A stretch of DNA of 64,000 nt from Pezicula radicicola (taxonomy: Eukaryota > Ascomycota > Leotiomycetes > Helotiales > Dermateaceae): assembly GCA_003008705.1 (NCBI GenBank), contig PDUO01000032.1, forward strand, positions 564,439-628,438, given 5' to 3'. Shown piece after piece: positions 1 through 10,342 of this stretch. The translations under genes were made by a program, and so were the position numbers. Every line of letters starts with the position of its first letter. Within the stretch, counting starts at the first letter, position 1. The notes beneath the pieces were generated by a model. That model searched no databases and was not told the DNA's origin. It saw nothing but the letters and a program-made list of their open reading frames with translations.

Positions 1-471
1 TTTTGAGAAAAATTCCACTACTGCTGGAGCAACAAGTTCTTGAAGTGTCCAGCCTCTAGTAAACCATCTGCTTCTCCGAAAAGCCCCTTCCCATGTGCTC
101 TGGTTGGCCTGAGTATCTACTTCATCACCCGGTATAGATACATCTGCAAGATATACATAGCATTTCTTCGCATTTCGATACCAGCGAAACATAGAGTTAA
201 TCGCCGTTGAAAGCTCGGCAGGATTTGTTTTATCAATGCAACATGTGTCTACCCAGAAGTACAAGTAGCCATCCTTGGTAGCCTGCTCTCCACAAAACTT
301 GATCTTTTCATAGCCGGTCTTACTTTTGCCGCCGCCACTAATGAGTTCTTGATAGGTGACCTCTTGCCCAGGTGTCCAAGTGTGCGAGAGTATGGTATAG
401 GGGAGGTCATTGTGGGTAGGAACTTGGACCAGGCTGAAGTCGCCAGGCCCAACAAGCTTTAATAGACGCAT
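1..471 (-). CDS. HET-domain protein, N-terminal part (runs off window)
   Basis: The frame opens at an ATG at 471 and stays open for 157 codons to the window edge, so the C-terminus is outside. The product begins MRLLKLVGPGDFSLVQV, the usual opening of a heterokaryon-incompatibility (HET) protein. It then shows the expected order of HET blocks: YTILSHTW near residue 25, GYEKIKFCGEQA near 52, a FWVDTCCIDK core near 73, INSMFRWYRNAKKCYVYLADV near 88, and FRRSRWFTRGWTLQELVAP near 135. In the family this domain triggers programmed cell death when partners of incompatible strains meet, and it is often followed by NACHT, ankyrin or WD repeats, which cannot be seen here. No internal stop is present, so it may be functional. 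The family assignment is firm; the partner and the full architecture are unknown. Confidence 0.9.
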   Translation of the reverse strand, partial: MRLLKLVGPGDFSLVQVPTHNDLPYTILSHTWTPGQEVTYQELISGGGKSKTGYEKIKFCGEQATKDGYLYFWVDTCCIDKTNPAELSTAINSMFRWYRNAKKCYVYLADVSIPGDEVDTQANQSTWEGAFRRSRWFTRGWTLQELVAPAVVEFFSK

Positions 472-1787
472 AGTACAAAGTTATCTGATCAGAGAGCACT
501 GAGTGGAGTAAGAAGGACAAGTATAGCAGATACGTTATGCGAGGTAGTCAATAGATCATAAGACATGAAGATGGTAGCTTCAGCTGAAAGGACGAGGCTG
601 AGTAGCTATCACGTGCAACAGAGCATATGTAGAGATTCGAGAGTCTTTAAAAAGTTATCTTGGTACTGTAACAACTGGCCGGATATTGAGGAGTAAGCAA
701 ATATATCAAACTTTGTGCAGCTTGATAGGAAAGACGGAAACAAGTGTGCACGTGATATTGTTGAGAGAATGCAACATTGCTTAATCAGCGATCTAAAAAT
801 ATCTAGACCCAGCCAAAGCGTATTTATCGATGACCGCCGCGACTACAGCATAACTCTTCATTAAGACGTCGCACCATATATTCGGAGAAGATAGGAAATC
901 TGAATAAGATACAGAGGCAAAGTTTGCGACTAAAGAATTGACCAAGCTACAGTTCGAAAGCGCTGCGTTGCGGCACAAAGATACATCACGTGCTGATATC
1001 TTCTCATCGCTAGTGTTAAATGTACCTGAGATCCTGAGGCACTATTTAAGTCCGGAACTATCGGGGCACACACAAGTCATCGAGAAACCTGCACTTATGC
1101 CACACGTGTGACCATTTTACGCCATAGACATGATCAGTCAGAGAATCTTGGCTAAGTAAGATATAGCGAGCCTGGGCGTGAACATAGTATATTGTAATTC
1201 GGCTAATGCACATTACTAAGCACCGAAACATGTGGCCTCTTCTCCTCGCACCAGCGAAACTCCCGGATTATATTCTTTTCCTCTATAAATATCTTTACAA
1301 TTTGGAGTTATACTGTTTTATTATATAACCTTCTCTAAAGTGCTCCGAATCTTGAAAAGACTTTGATAGTCGTGATAAAACAGGGGGAAACAGCCAAAGT
1401 AGTAATCAGCAACATGATTGAAACGATCAATAGTATAACCAACTACAATCCTTTCTTTATTGCTAAGTGGTCTACTTAGAGAGAAATAGTTAAAGAAATT
1501 GGCATGTTAATAATAACTTCGTAGACTTGCTAAGAAAAAATTTATAATTCCAAAACTATAGATTCGTCTCGTGACAGGGTGCGTCTCGGGACGCAGGGAC
1601 AGACGTTAGGGAAGAATAACCAATATCAAATTAAACATAAATATGACTTGACACGTTGATGGTCCTCAACTGTAACATTTCATACCGCACGTAGCGTTGA
1701 CTTCCCTGGAAACAATAGTGCCCTATATGGTACGTACTTTTGGGACAAACCCGTCTCTTAATGACAGAAAATGATCTTACAAGCCTA
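472..1787. other. gene-poor stretch
   Basis: No reading frame with coding character was found. The stretch separates the HET gene start from the end of the kinase-like gene and is moderately AT-rich. A short promoter for the HET gene is expected just above 471, but no clear box stands out. Confidence 0.5.
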
Positions 1788-2724
1788 CTAGCACAGTGAG
1801 CAAAACGGCAGCGATCTTCTTCGAGGACACGTACCGACACGGCGCCAACTCTTCATGAAATAATACCCCGCCACACGGAGAGCACTCAAGTTCTTCTGGG
1901 GAAGGTCTATCTCATTCTTAATGGCGGCACAAATAGGCCTAGGTTGATCAAGAGCGTGTGCCATCAAGCTAGTTGGGACAAATGACGCATGTTCGAAATC
2001 AACAATGTAAAGCTTCCCTGAAGATGTACGGATGAAGTTCCCTTCATAAAGATCCGAATAACAGAAGTAAAGATTCTCGCCGGTAAAATCGATATCAAAC
2101 TCTCTCCCATGCTGGGTATTAGCTACCTAAGGAAGAATTAGCACATGCTTAGCGTGCTAGCTATCATGGTACACTTGCCGCAGTTAAATGCTCTTGGAGA
2201 TGAGCAACAGAGCGATATTTAATTGATGCTATTCCATCTTTGAACAATGGATGTTTGATGGTCCCACCACCAACGGGTCCAGGAGGTGTATCGGGGTCCG
2301 TAGAAAGGGACAAGAACGTCTTGATTGCTGTAGCTACTTGGTTATAGCTGCTTGAAAGATCATCGGATGAATCCTTATCGTTTAGCAGGTCTTTGATTGA
2401 TCTGCCCGGTACATATTCCATGACGATATATACCATCTTGGACCTTGAAAAAAAACGATAGATCTCTGGAACTCGTACACCAATATCGTGATCAAGGTCT
2501 TCGATCGCTTTGTACGCAAATTCTTGATTGCGCACCTCTGCTAACATGCCTTCATCCTCGGGCGCGAACTTAACGAAGGCCTGCGGGTCGGTAGGAGACG
2601 GGAAAACGGCCCATCGTTTTATGTTGTAATCGCCATCATTCGAGGCAGATTGAGATTCGCAAGCCGCAATAATATCATCGTCGCTATATGAGCTTGACGC
2701 GAAGGTCACTCTGTTGGTTGTCAT
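1788..2724 (-). CDS. kinase-like (phosphotransferase-fold) protein, two exons
   Basis: Exon 1 is 2724-2173 and exon 2 is 2126-1788. They are joined by a 46 nt phase-0 intron (GTACCA donor, GTGCTAAT branch, CTTAG acceptor), giving about 296 residues. The N-lobe shows a lysine strand (AFVKFAPED) and the hinge-like MVYIVMEYVPGRSI. Exon 2 supplies YSDLYEGNF, matching the catalytic HGDLxxxN loop with Tyr in place of His, and then LYIVDFEHASF, matching the metal-binding DFE loop. This is the pattern of small fungal aminoglycoside-phosphotransferase-like or protein-kinase-like proteins. The substrate is unknown. A GTACGT close to the 3' end could be one more donor, so the last about 15 residues are uncertain. 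It may be active despite the His change, which is common in this group. Confidence 0.7.
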
Positions 2725-3442
2725 TATCGCGCCCTTTCCTTAAAAATGATTATGAGGCACAGAGTCCGTTTACAAATAGATTGAAAATAAGGAGACACAC
2801 ATTAAATAACAGCAAGACTTTGAGGCACTAGCTCGTTCGTTGGTCGAGTGGTACAGAACAGACAGCGTTTAGTACGGAAGGGGTGTAAGGTCACCCCCGG
2901 CCTAGCGTGCCTACACCTTAGGGATGCTAAAGCGGGCTCAAGCGAGACTTTATCGACCAGGGGGGTGACCATCCAACCTGCACCCCTTTCATACCAGGGG
3001 CCAGGGACTAGGATCACAACAAGATAGTTTTACAAGGGTCTTATGAAATGTTTTGCAAATATTTGTAATATTTTGCATTGTGCTGGCCAGGCTCGAGCCA
3101 GGCTGCGCCACTGGCGTGCGGGCAGAAAGTCTACAAATAGTTTTAGCGAAAACCAGGGTTGTGACCAATTATATCACCAGTTCTTCATGAAGTTCGGATC
3201 ACGCAGGTAGGCTTCCGAGCCAATGTTTACCCTGGATTTACAGTAACGAGGACAACAGAATTGTTACGCGAGCAAAGTCTTGAATTGTGTAAATACCACC
3301 TGCCTGTACAATATCTCCGGAGTCCTGACTCATACGAGAAAACAATACACAATATCAAGCAACCAACCCGACACTTAATTATCGCGTGCTAACGACGCTT
3401 CCTGTGTTTTTGGGATTTGGAGGAAGACGCAGGAGGGTCGTT
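2725..3442. other. intergenic, with GC-rich tract and one TTGCAAA-type site
   Basis: No gene recognised. It contains a GC-rich patch at about 2880-3010 and one copy of the phased TTGCAAA motif near 3053-3077. A truncated copy of the downstream gene's coding repeat (about 3409-3441) lies just past that gene's stop codon. Confidence 0.4.
3053..3077. repeat. 10-bp-phased TTGCAAA motif, copy 1
   Basis: The run reads TTGCAAATAT, then TTGTAATATT, then TTGCA, so TTG recurs every 10 bp. The same pattern is seen at four other places between 4.8 and 13.8 kb. Confidence 0.5.
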
Positions 3443-3820
3443 TTAGGATTTGGAGGAAGACCCAGGAAGGTTGGCTTGGCGATACTCCCACTCTACACCA
3501 CCCTCACGTATTGGATTTGAACGAGATCGAAATTCACAAGAATACGTGTCCGTCCATTCCCAAGCAGTCCACTCCACTATCGGTGAAGGGGTGGGAACGG
3601 GGTAATTGCCGCTACCCTCGTCTCCTGGTTTCTGGGATTTGGAGGAAGACGCAGGAGGGTCGGCTGGGCGATACTCCCACTCTACACCACCCTTATGTGT
3701 TGGATTTGAACGAGATCGAAATTCACAAGAATACGTGTCCGTCCATTCCCAAGCAGTCCACGCCCCTATCGGTGAAGGGATGGGAATAGGGTAATTGCTG
3801 CTACCCTCGTCTCCTGGCTG
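3443..3820 (-). repeat. tandem coding repeat, 189 bp x 2
   Basis: A 189 bp (63 codon) unit occurs twice: TTGGATTTGAACGAG occurs at 3511 and again at 3700. Each unit encodes PGDEGS, then WTAWEWTDTYSCEFRSRSNP, then GGVEWEYR and SSSKS. A truncated third piece lies beyond the stop codon. Both copies keep the frame, with differences concentrated in short patches. Confidence 0.85.
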
Positions 3821-4594
3821 AAGTGAATTTGGATAGTATGGTAGCTGGTAGTTGATATCCTGATGATCCTGATACGGCCGGTAGACGGTAGTCCGAGAGA
3901 ACGTTTTATCTAGGAAGGTCCCACGAGCAAGGGGGAGAGGGGTCACCACAGTAGTAGGAGAGGCTGCGCTGTTCCTGTAATCGTACCCGATGATCTCATG
4001 AAATCCAGTCGATCCTGGCACAATCCTTAAGTTTCTATCATCAAAAGTTCCTCGATCAACTCCAGCAACCATCCAGTCAACTACTTTCCAGCGATGTAGT
4101 ATGATGAATGTCTGGGTACTTCAGAAGCTGAAAATTAGTACATGCTTGGATAGAGACTTGATCAGGAATACGAACATGAAATCGCGACACCCATCGACAT
4201 AGTCTGTCGAGTCATTCGGACGACGAAAGCCAGTAACAAAGTTGAATTTTGTCAAGTCAGGCGACTGGATTGATGCGACGTAGTTACCGACTGTCTAGTT
4301 TTTGTTAATGACGGGGAATTCAAAAGCGGTATGTGCTGAATGCGAAGTATTATGGTAACGAAGCGGCGTTATATAGAAGATACCATTGGTACCACCAGCC
4401 AAATCCATAGCGAGTCGGCATCCTGACCATTGTAAACCGTCCGCCGTTACTGTTGAATAGAAAAGAAGACGAAAAACAACGTAAGGTTTTGGCCCGCCCT
4501 GTTGAAGAAACTCTATGAACAAACGCGATACGCGTGTATTTCGTACAGCATCAATCAAAGGGCCTCGGTCATCTACCTCGAACTGGTTTGACAT
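3443..4594 (-). pseudogene. repeat-containing hypothetical protein, broken by one TAG
   Basis: ATG at 4594; the frame reads to a TAG at 4295, then continues coding-like (TVGNYVASIQSPDLTKF, then GCRDFMF). An intron of about 60 nt (GTATTC donor, GTACTAAT branch, CCCAG acceptor) joins in phase 0 to TFIILHRWKVVDWMVAG and the rest of the reading frame to 3443. Reading TAG as the original CAG restores one continuous protein of about 340 residues, so this looks like a gene killed by a single RIP-type change; an unrecognised intron over the stop is the alternative. The first half (SGCRLAMDL and later GCRDFMF, with strand-rich sequence between) faintly resembles the fungal DUF7770 family. The C-terminal third is two 63-residue repeats. 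Its promoter lies inside the left inverted repeat. Function unknown. Confidence 0.5.
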
Positions 4595-4660
4595 GATGTA
4601 GTCTTCAACAAGTTATGGCTGATATGAACTGTTGACCAGGTAAGGAAGGGTACGAACTTA

Positions 4661-4850
4661 TACTTTGTATGGCGAACATCAACCAGCAGGACCTGTATGG
4701 TGTACTTCCATTTTCAGTAAATGCCCCGAAGAGTAAGGTGTCTTGTGTGCCACGACAATATACTTTCGTCGATTCACATTCTACTCTTGTACGTCGACCA
4801 GCTTATTAACAAAAAGATTGTAAATATTTATAAAATGTTGTACGCAACCC
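4661..4850 (+). repeat. left copy of about 190 bp inverted repeat
   Basis: This sequence matches the reverse complement of 13715-13885. Shared blocks include TTTGTATGGCGAACATC, CCAGCAGG, CTTCCATTTTCAGT/CTTCCATTTCAGT, CTTGTGTGCCACGACAATA and TACGTCGACCA. The left copy carries mostly C-to-T and G-to-A differences relative to the right one, plus an extra piece of about 20 bp. It covers the start region of the outward-facing gene ending at 3443. Confidence 0.75.
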
Positions 4851-4862
4851 TTGTAAATATTG
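4826..4862. repeat. TTGCAAA-type motif, copy 2
   Basis: TTGTAAATAT and TTATAAAATG, then a second TTGTAAATAT about 30 bp after the first; lies at the inner end of the left inverted repeat. Confidence 0.45.
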
Positions 4863-4939
4863 TCTCGGAAGTCTGGGGTGAGGAGCCGGCCCTTGCTGTA
4901 GCCCTTAGCGCGCGCTCTTGCGCCGGCCAGCACATAAAA

Positions 4940-4967
4940 GGTTGTAAATACTTGCAAAATATTGCAC
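4940..4967. repeat. TTGCAAA-type motif, copy 3
   Basis: TTGTAAATAC, TTGCAAAATA, TTGCACGC: three units on a 10 bp spacing, just after a GCGCGC-rich tract that includes CCGGCCAGCAC. Copy 1 near 3.05 kb is also next to a related GC-rich GCTGGCCAGGC tract. Confidence 0.5.
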
Positions 4968-5031
4968 GCTTTCTTTCGGCTCTATTATTGTATTAAGGAT
5001 GAGCTCATAAAAACGCCTGACGAATGATGGA

Positions 5032-5729
5032 TTGATCAAGTTACTCGAGGAGCAGCGATGCAAATTCACTGACCAATACTATCCACTACTCTCAGTACAA
5101 GAGAAGGCACTCGAAAAAGCTGAGAAGGTTGTCGCAGAACCTTCTCATGCCTTGCAAAGGAACTTTTCTCGGAAACAAGCATACTTGATTCTAAGAGATC
5201 TTCTGATTAGTATAGGCTACGAGGTGTTTGTGTTAACTGCATTGGCTACACGCCCTACTCATCTGGGGACCGTAAAATTTAACGATTGTGTATCGGCGGT
5301 CAGGTCCTGGTGGGACAAAGTAGCCCACCCACAAGGTCTGACTGTGGTAGCAAGAATATACAAGGACAGAAAATCGAAGTTATTGCCGGATATCTATAGA
5401 ACAGCTGAGTCTTCTGGTGTGCACTGCCTGCGGGATTGATGGGGCTTAAATAATTGACATTGAACTGTGTAGACTCGACGGTGCGAACGCCTAAAAGGAT
5501 ATACCATCAGATGTGTCTTGGACACGACCTACCCGACCTTACTACATTGAATATTCCAATCTTACAACTAGCGTCAAAAGAAGATAATCCGTCACTCTTC
5601 AGACGTGATCTACTCCAGCTCAATGACATGATTCATCCCCCTTCTCGAGAACTACAGGAAGCCCAGCTGGACGATCAAAGACGATCGAAGTGTGCGAAAG
5701 TAACGCCACCACAGCTCACGGGTTCGTGA
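5032..5729 (+). CDS. hypothetical protein fragment, two exons likely
   Basis: Two open stretches (from 5032 and to 5729) can be joined by an intron with donor GTGTGC after GAGTCTTCTG and acceptor TAG before ACTCGACGG. The product then reads through to LTGS. The first part is helical and charged (LLEEQRCKF, EKALEKAEKVV, RKQAYLILRDLL), followed by LATRPTHLGTVKFNDC. No ATG opens the first stretch in frame, so an upstream exon or loss of the start must be assumed. I do not recognise the family. It lies in a repeat-flanked, partly mutated neighbourhood and may be a remnant. Confidence 0.35.
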
Positions 5730-5766
5730 GGCAGCTCTTGGTCCTTGATACCTCGACTGACCATCG

Positions 5767-6054
5767 ATAGAAATTCATCCATTACTAGAAATAGACCCAG
5801 ACGAATACTATGTGTTCCGTTTCACAAGTCGAGACATGGTCGACTTGCTTCCAGAGCCACTTCGAAGTGGCATAAAGACGACCATGTTATGGAAATCGGA
5901 GCTGGAGAATAATGGACTTAATATTACAAACTGTCTGTCGATGTTACTTCCAAAAAAGTATAATGCAGACGCTTTCTTCACCGTTCGTGTAGGCTTTGAC
6001 AAGGGTTTCGATGTTTTAGATCATTTCGGCATGGGCGCGTCACCAGTCTCATAA
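5767..6054 (+). pseudogene. hypothetical coding fragment
   Basis: An open stretch reads IEIHPLLEIDPDEYYVF, then TSRDMVDLLPEPL and ends FGMGASPVS before a stop. It follows the previous fragment by about 40 bp and could be a further exon of the same gene, but no convincing splice pair was found. No family recognised. Confidence 0.25.
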
Positions 6055-6132
6055 CTAGTGACGACAGACCTTGGTGTACTGTACAGCTGTAGGAATTCGT
6101 ATCCGTACTTCAATAAGATGCGCCGTCCATTG

Positions 6133-6712
6133 CTATTGCTTCTTCTTAAACATAACTTCTGCCATGATCACATAGCACCGATATCCTGCCAGAACCTCCC
6201 CATGTGCTTCGCCGTTCAACGTTTCAACCAAGGATCCTCCATTATCTAGAATATGGCAGGTTCCGCTTCGGATCCATATAGTCATATCCTCGGTGATTTC
6301 GAATTTGACGGCTGATATTGATTGCCAGTCTCCCTCCACAGCCTTTTTCCCCACAGTCGACATGGCTAGTCTAGGTCGCGCGCCGAAGGTAAAAGAGGAA
6401 GGTATATTGTGGTATGATATCGATGGCCTTGTAGAAAAGCTACCGATTGTCGACGAAGACTGCGGATTGTGGCGTGACAAGAGTACTGAAAGCGTTCAAG
6501 ATTTTGACTGCGACAGAGAGCGGCGACAATGCTCTATACAAGACACAAGCTGGCAGGCAGAAGAGATTAGAAATAGTCTGTGACTCATCACCGTCCATCG
6601 TGGCAGGCTGCGTTGATGCAGGAAAAGGTGTCAAGTGCTTATTTACAAGGTGCCGTACCGAAAAGATTGTATATCGATGATCACGTACAGAGTAGTACGC
6701 TTCGTGGATCAT
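6133..6712 (-). other. ambiguous open frames, possible decayed gene
   Basis: Two overlapping minus-strand stretches (6712-6440 and 6480-6133) could be exons: one carries ESQTISNLFCLPACVLYRAL, the other FEITEDMTIWIRSGTCHI. Plus-strand stretches of similar length overlap them. No family, start site or splice pair was convincing, so strand and reality are open. Confidence 0.2.
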
Positions 6713-6921
6713 ACCAAATCTGAAGTATAGAATATCATTCTCAAATAATAGCCATAACTGACCTCTGCATCTTCTATCATATGGATAGCAACCATTGCTG
6801 ACTTCGCACCCATCACGTTTTCAAGCTATCCCCAAAATAATCATTTCCAGCAGCCATCTTGCATCTCAAAATTCAGAACTTATCTTCGTGAGCACTTATT
6901 AATGACCGTCTGCTCTACCTC

Positions 6922-8793
6922 TTAGGAGGGGGGTTGGCGGATTCCGCCTTGATTAAGCCTTTCATCCTGCCGCTTGCGTTTCCTCATCTTCAATTGACTC
7001 TGCACGAGGGGTCGTGGTTGAGCAGAAAAATTCATCGTTTTACCAGTCACTTCCGAAGTTGCGGCATGAGCTGTAGAAACATGTGCCAACGCCTGCAAAG
7101 CATCTAGTCCGTCCACTTGTCTTGTGTTGGTGCCGGACGAACGGGTCGATAAAAAATCCTTATAGCCTGCCGGTATCTTTTGTGAAGGAGTGTCAGGATC
7201 TTTGTTCGAAGGTTCCTTATTTATTAAATCCTGGATGGAACAGCTAAATGATGATGCCCTAGCAGAAGCTTGCTGGAGGGCTTTATGCTGTGCCATGTTT
7301 TGAGCTTGGGTAAGCCTCAAAATGCTGTTGTCGCAGCCACGATCCTTAACACGTGATACATAATCGGGATTCTTGGTTGGCATGTTGACAGTTACGGGCT
7401 GATTCGTTTTGAAATTTTCCTGATCAATCCATTGCAAGTACTGGAGAATTTTCGAGGCAACTTGCGGTATTTTAATCTACTCACAAGTACGAGGGATAAG
7501 TAGCTTTTGCACCTGGTTGTTGATCCAATATTTTCGGGACCGTTCGACACGACTCATCCATGCCGATCCAGGCGAAGCAGATAGTGCCTTTTCAAGACTG
7601 GTAATTATTTCTGGGGCGGTAATACTGTTTTTCCAAGTGTATCCCAACGACTAGTTACCATTAGTTAGTAGTGGAATAGGGATGGCAAGCTATAACCTAC
7701 TTCTGCAACAGTAATAAAACATGGAACTAGCGAATTGTCAATAGTGACACAAGCCACTATATCCTCTTTGAGAAAATAATGACTTTGCTCTATCATTGAC
7801 AGTAAGTCTTCAATGGTTGAGAAATGGCTTAGGTTGAGTGTGCGCAAACATACAATGTCGTTACGCGTAATTATATCTGCGATTTCAGCAGGGGAACTCT
7901 GTTCTATAGTTTCCAAGAGTGGAAAGTGTCTTGATAGCCGACAGTTCCAATCTACAGTCTTTGGTTGTATTATATCGACCTGGAAGCGTAGGTGTATCAA
8001 TGCAACTCGTCTGAGGACTGGTATCAAGCATTTGGTGGACATTTTTTGAAATGGGCTAAAGAGGGTCGACAACACAACCTTTGGTTGAAATTTAGATTGC
8101 TCTTGAAGGGCCGTAGAGACTATCCAGTAGGCAATAGGGTTTCTGCTGCGTAGTTTCTGTTAATCTATTAGTTTTATTTCAGCAGTAAAGGATTATTTCT
8201 AAACATGCCTCTTTGACTAATTCGAACGTAGTTCTTAAATCCTTTCTGCTGAATTTAAGCAGAAAATGGAGCGCATCGCGATCGCAACTTATTTTGGCCC
8301 AAAGTTCAGAAACTAGTCCCTGTTCAGGACATAAAGCCCATGTCGAAAAGTAGTGGAACGGGATTGTGGACAGCAGTGAGTAAGAGTAGCAGTATATTTC
8401 ATCGGCAATCAAAGTTGCATTGGTTGAAATATCTTCAGATGAGGAAGGATTTAGGCCATGCATTAAAAATTCCTGCTTGAAAGCAACCTGAAGAGTCGGT
8501 CTAAGTTGTTCCATGATAGTCTTGACTTCGTCGAAATCCTCGGAATCCTTGTCGATGTGTCGCTCTCCGCTACTTATATCCAAGAGTTTATTGAGTCTCT
8601 TAATTGGCAGTTGAGCAATTTCGTCTCGGAGGATAGAGAGATTCTTGAAAGGGAAGAATTGGCAGACGAGTTTGATGTAGTCGAGGTTATCAGAGGTTCT
8701 TATAATACTTACAGCTTCCTCAAACGAGCTTGAGGCAAAGTTCTCGCCGATAGCTGAGACCGAGGTAATAGTAATGGGTTTTACTGACGACAT
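6922..8793 (-). pseudogene. multi-exon hypothetical protein with one internal TAG
   Basis: Start taken at ATG 8793 (MSSVKPITITSVSAIGENF); an ATG at 8871 would add 26 residues. Exon 1 runs to about 8215. A second exon begins after TTAACAG near 8160 with KLRSRNPIAYWIVSTALQEQ and runs to about 7690. An intron with ACTAAC branch and TAACTAG acceptor leads into SLGYTWKNSITAPEIITSLE. The frame then reads LLIPRTCE, a TAG, IKIPQVASKILQYLQWIDQE and on to 6922. The TAG sits where CAG would give a continuous helix, the same change as in the gene at 3443-4594. The helical body has a faint resemblance to RasGEF-type folds, but I could not place catalytic motifs, so treat it as unknown. The tail is basic (RKRKRQDERL). 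Confidence 0.5.
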
Positions 8794-9025
8794 TGAGAAT
8801 CGGAATGAGACGCAGAAGTGAAAATGTTCGAAGATCAGGTAGAAACTATCTTTCAAGGGGAGAAGGGACATAACATTTTATTACTAACAAACACAAAACA
8901 TAAGCACGATACTCGATTCAGATGCGAAGAAGGGGCTTGCAGGCCGTTGGGGAAGAGGCCGAAGCCCACTTTCCAACATGTCTCATCCTTTAGTGGAGTA
9001 TTACCTTTTCTGAAAATTGTTACAA

Positions 9026-9058
9026 GTCTCTGCAAACATTTGCAAGGTTTTGCAAGTT
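9026..9058. repeat. TTGCAAA-type motif, copy 4
   Basis: CTGCAAACAT, TTGCAAGGTT, TTGCAAGTTC: three units on a strict 10 bp spacing, lying between genes. Confidence 0.55.
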
Positions 9059-9154
9059 CTTCCAGGGTCCCTTGATCGTATTCTGAAAGACAACATTAAG
9101 TACTATCGTCTTCTGCCATTCATTGTCATCACTCCTCGCCCAGTCTATGCATCA

Positions 9155-9192
9155 GCCCATGTCAACTTTCCACTCCACTTCCATTGCATAGT
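9155..9192 (+). repeat. upstream duplication, copy A
   Basis: GTCAACTTTCCACTCCACTT and following CCATTGCAT recur about 1.04 kb downstream with a few C/T differences. Both copies are followed within about 90 bp by AAGAAGGA. This copy has no recognised gene directly behind it. Confidence 0.6.
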
Positions 9193-9487
9193 CCCAAACA
9201 TACACATACTAAGAAGGAACAAATGATATTACTTAGAAGGCGGACCCAGAGTCTGCGCTTTCAAGTATTTCAAAGGGATATCATCTTTATTTTACATGAG
9301 CTATAAAGTCGGAATTAAGGTTGCGACGAAGTTTCATAAGAAGAGGAGGATAATAAAAAATGAATTCATTGACTAGACAGACTTGAAAGCTAACTCCAAG
9401 GAATGTGGTAAAGGCACTCAAGTCAAACTGTTCCTTCTTCTTTTGGAATCTGAATCTTAACAATGGTGGGATACAAAAACGATCCTC

Positions 9488-9712
9488 CTAGTCGACGTCG
9501 ACCAAAGTTTTTGTATCCGAATTATCTTCTGGTGCCTTCGGAAGACGTTTATTTAACTCTTGCCATGACCTCTCGAACAACCTCTTCAATACATACCCAA
9601 TATAATCAATCCCACTAAGTCCATCAGTTTCGTGTGTACCGCAAAGATGTACCGTAATATCGTTTTCAACTCTCGTAATAGCAAGAGCCTCATATTTCGT
9701 ACCCAACAATCT
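9488..9712 (-). pseudogene. short coding-like remnant
   Basis: An open stretch reads LGTKYEALAITRVENDI, then HLCGTHETDGLSGIDYIGYV and ends KTLVDVD before the stop. It has a protein-like composition but no ATG, and no upstream exon could be placed. It may be a last exon or a gene fragment; family unknown. Confidence 0.3.
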
Positions 9713-10202
9713 AACGATAATCTGGGTTTATGACCCATATAACACTTTACAATTTGCTTTTACAAGTCAGTAATCTAAATAGATGCTGTCATAAGGAAAG
9801 GTACCTAAAGCTTGTTCGCGAAATAAAATATAGCTTGCCATGTTCGTTGGTTCTTCGGAGGCTGTAGAAAGAAGACGAGTGGGTGAATATACTAGGCGTT
9901 GTTTGAAAGCGAGGAATCTACAATATAAACATATCAGCTCTACCTCAGAAAATAAATAAGGCGCCTAGTAGAATACCGTACGCTCTTAGATTCGGGGTCC
10001 TTGGCCTGTAGAAGATAGAAGTAAAAATGGATGAGTAGGAGAAGATGTATCGGAAGAAGGGATGTATTTTCCCAACTGGTATTATGAGTAATCGAGTGTC
10101 TCGTCCGACCAGGGCTACCTTGAAAAGAATGATGTAGTGTGGTGACTGGGCCCTCACTTACGGGGGGAAGTATTGTACGAAAGGTACTGGAGAAAGTTAC
10201 CA

Positions 10203-10240
10203 GCCCGGGTCAACTTTCCACCCCACTTCCATTGTATGCC
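10203..10240 (+). repeat. upstream duplication, copy B
   Basis: Second copy of the block at 9155. It lies about 100-140 bp upstream of the ATG at 10343 and so is probably part of the promoter or leader of the membrane-protein gene. Confidence 0.6.
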
Positions 10241-10342
10241 CATTCTATTTACGCCGGAACTTTTGATTGCTGAAATATATAATGTATAAGAAGGAGCACA
10301 GAGCTCAAAGCGAACAAGTTAGTCTTCCTCACTTGTCTTACT

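Noticed and set aside
7442..7495. Treating the TAG in the gene at 6922-8793 as part of an intron (GTGAGT to CCAG)
   Set aside because: The donor would be phase 1 but the acceptor needs phase 0; reading straight through the TAG keeps a convincing helix, so a nonsense change fits better.
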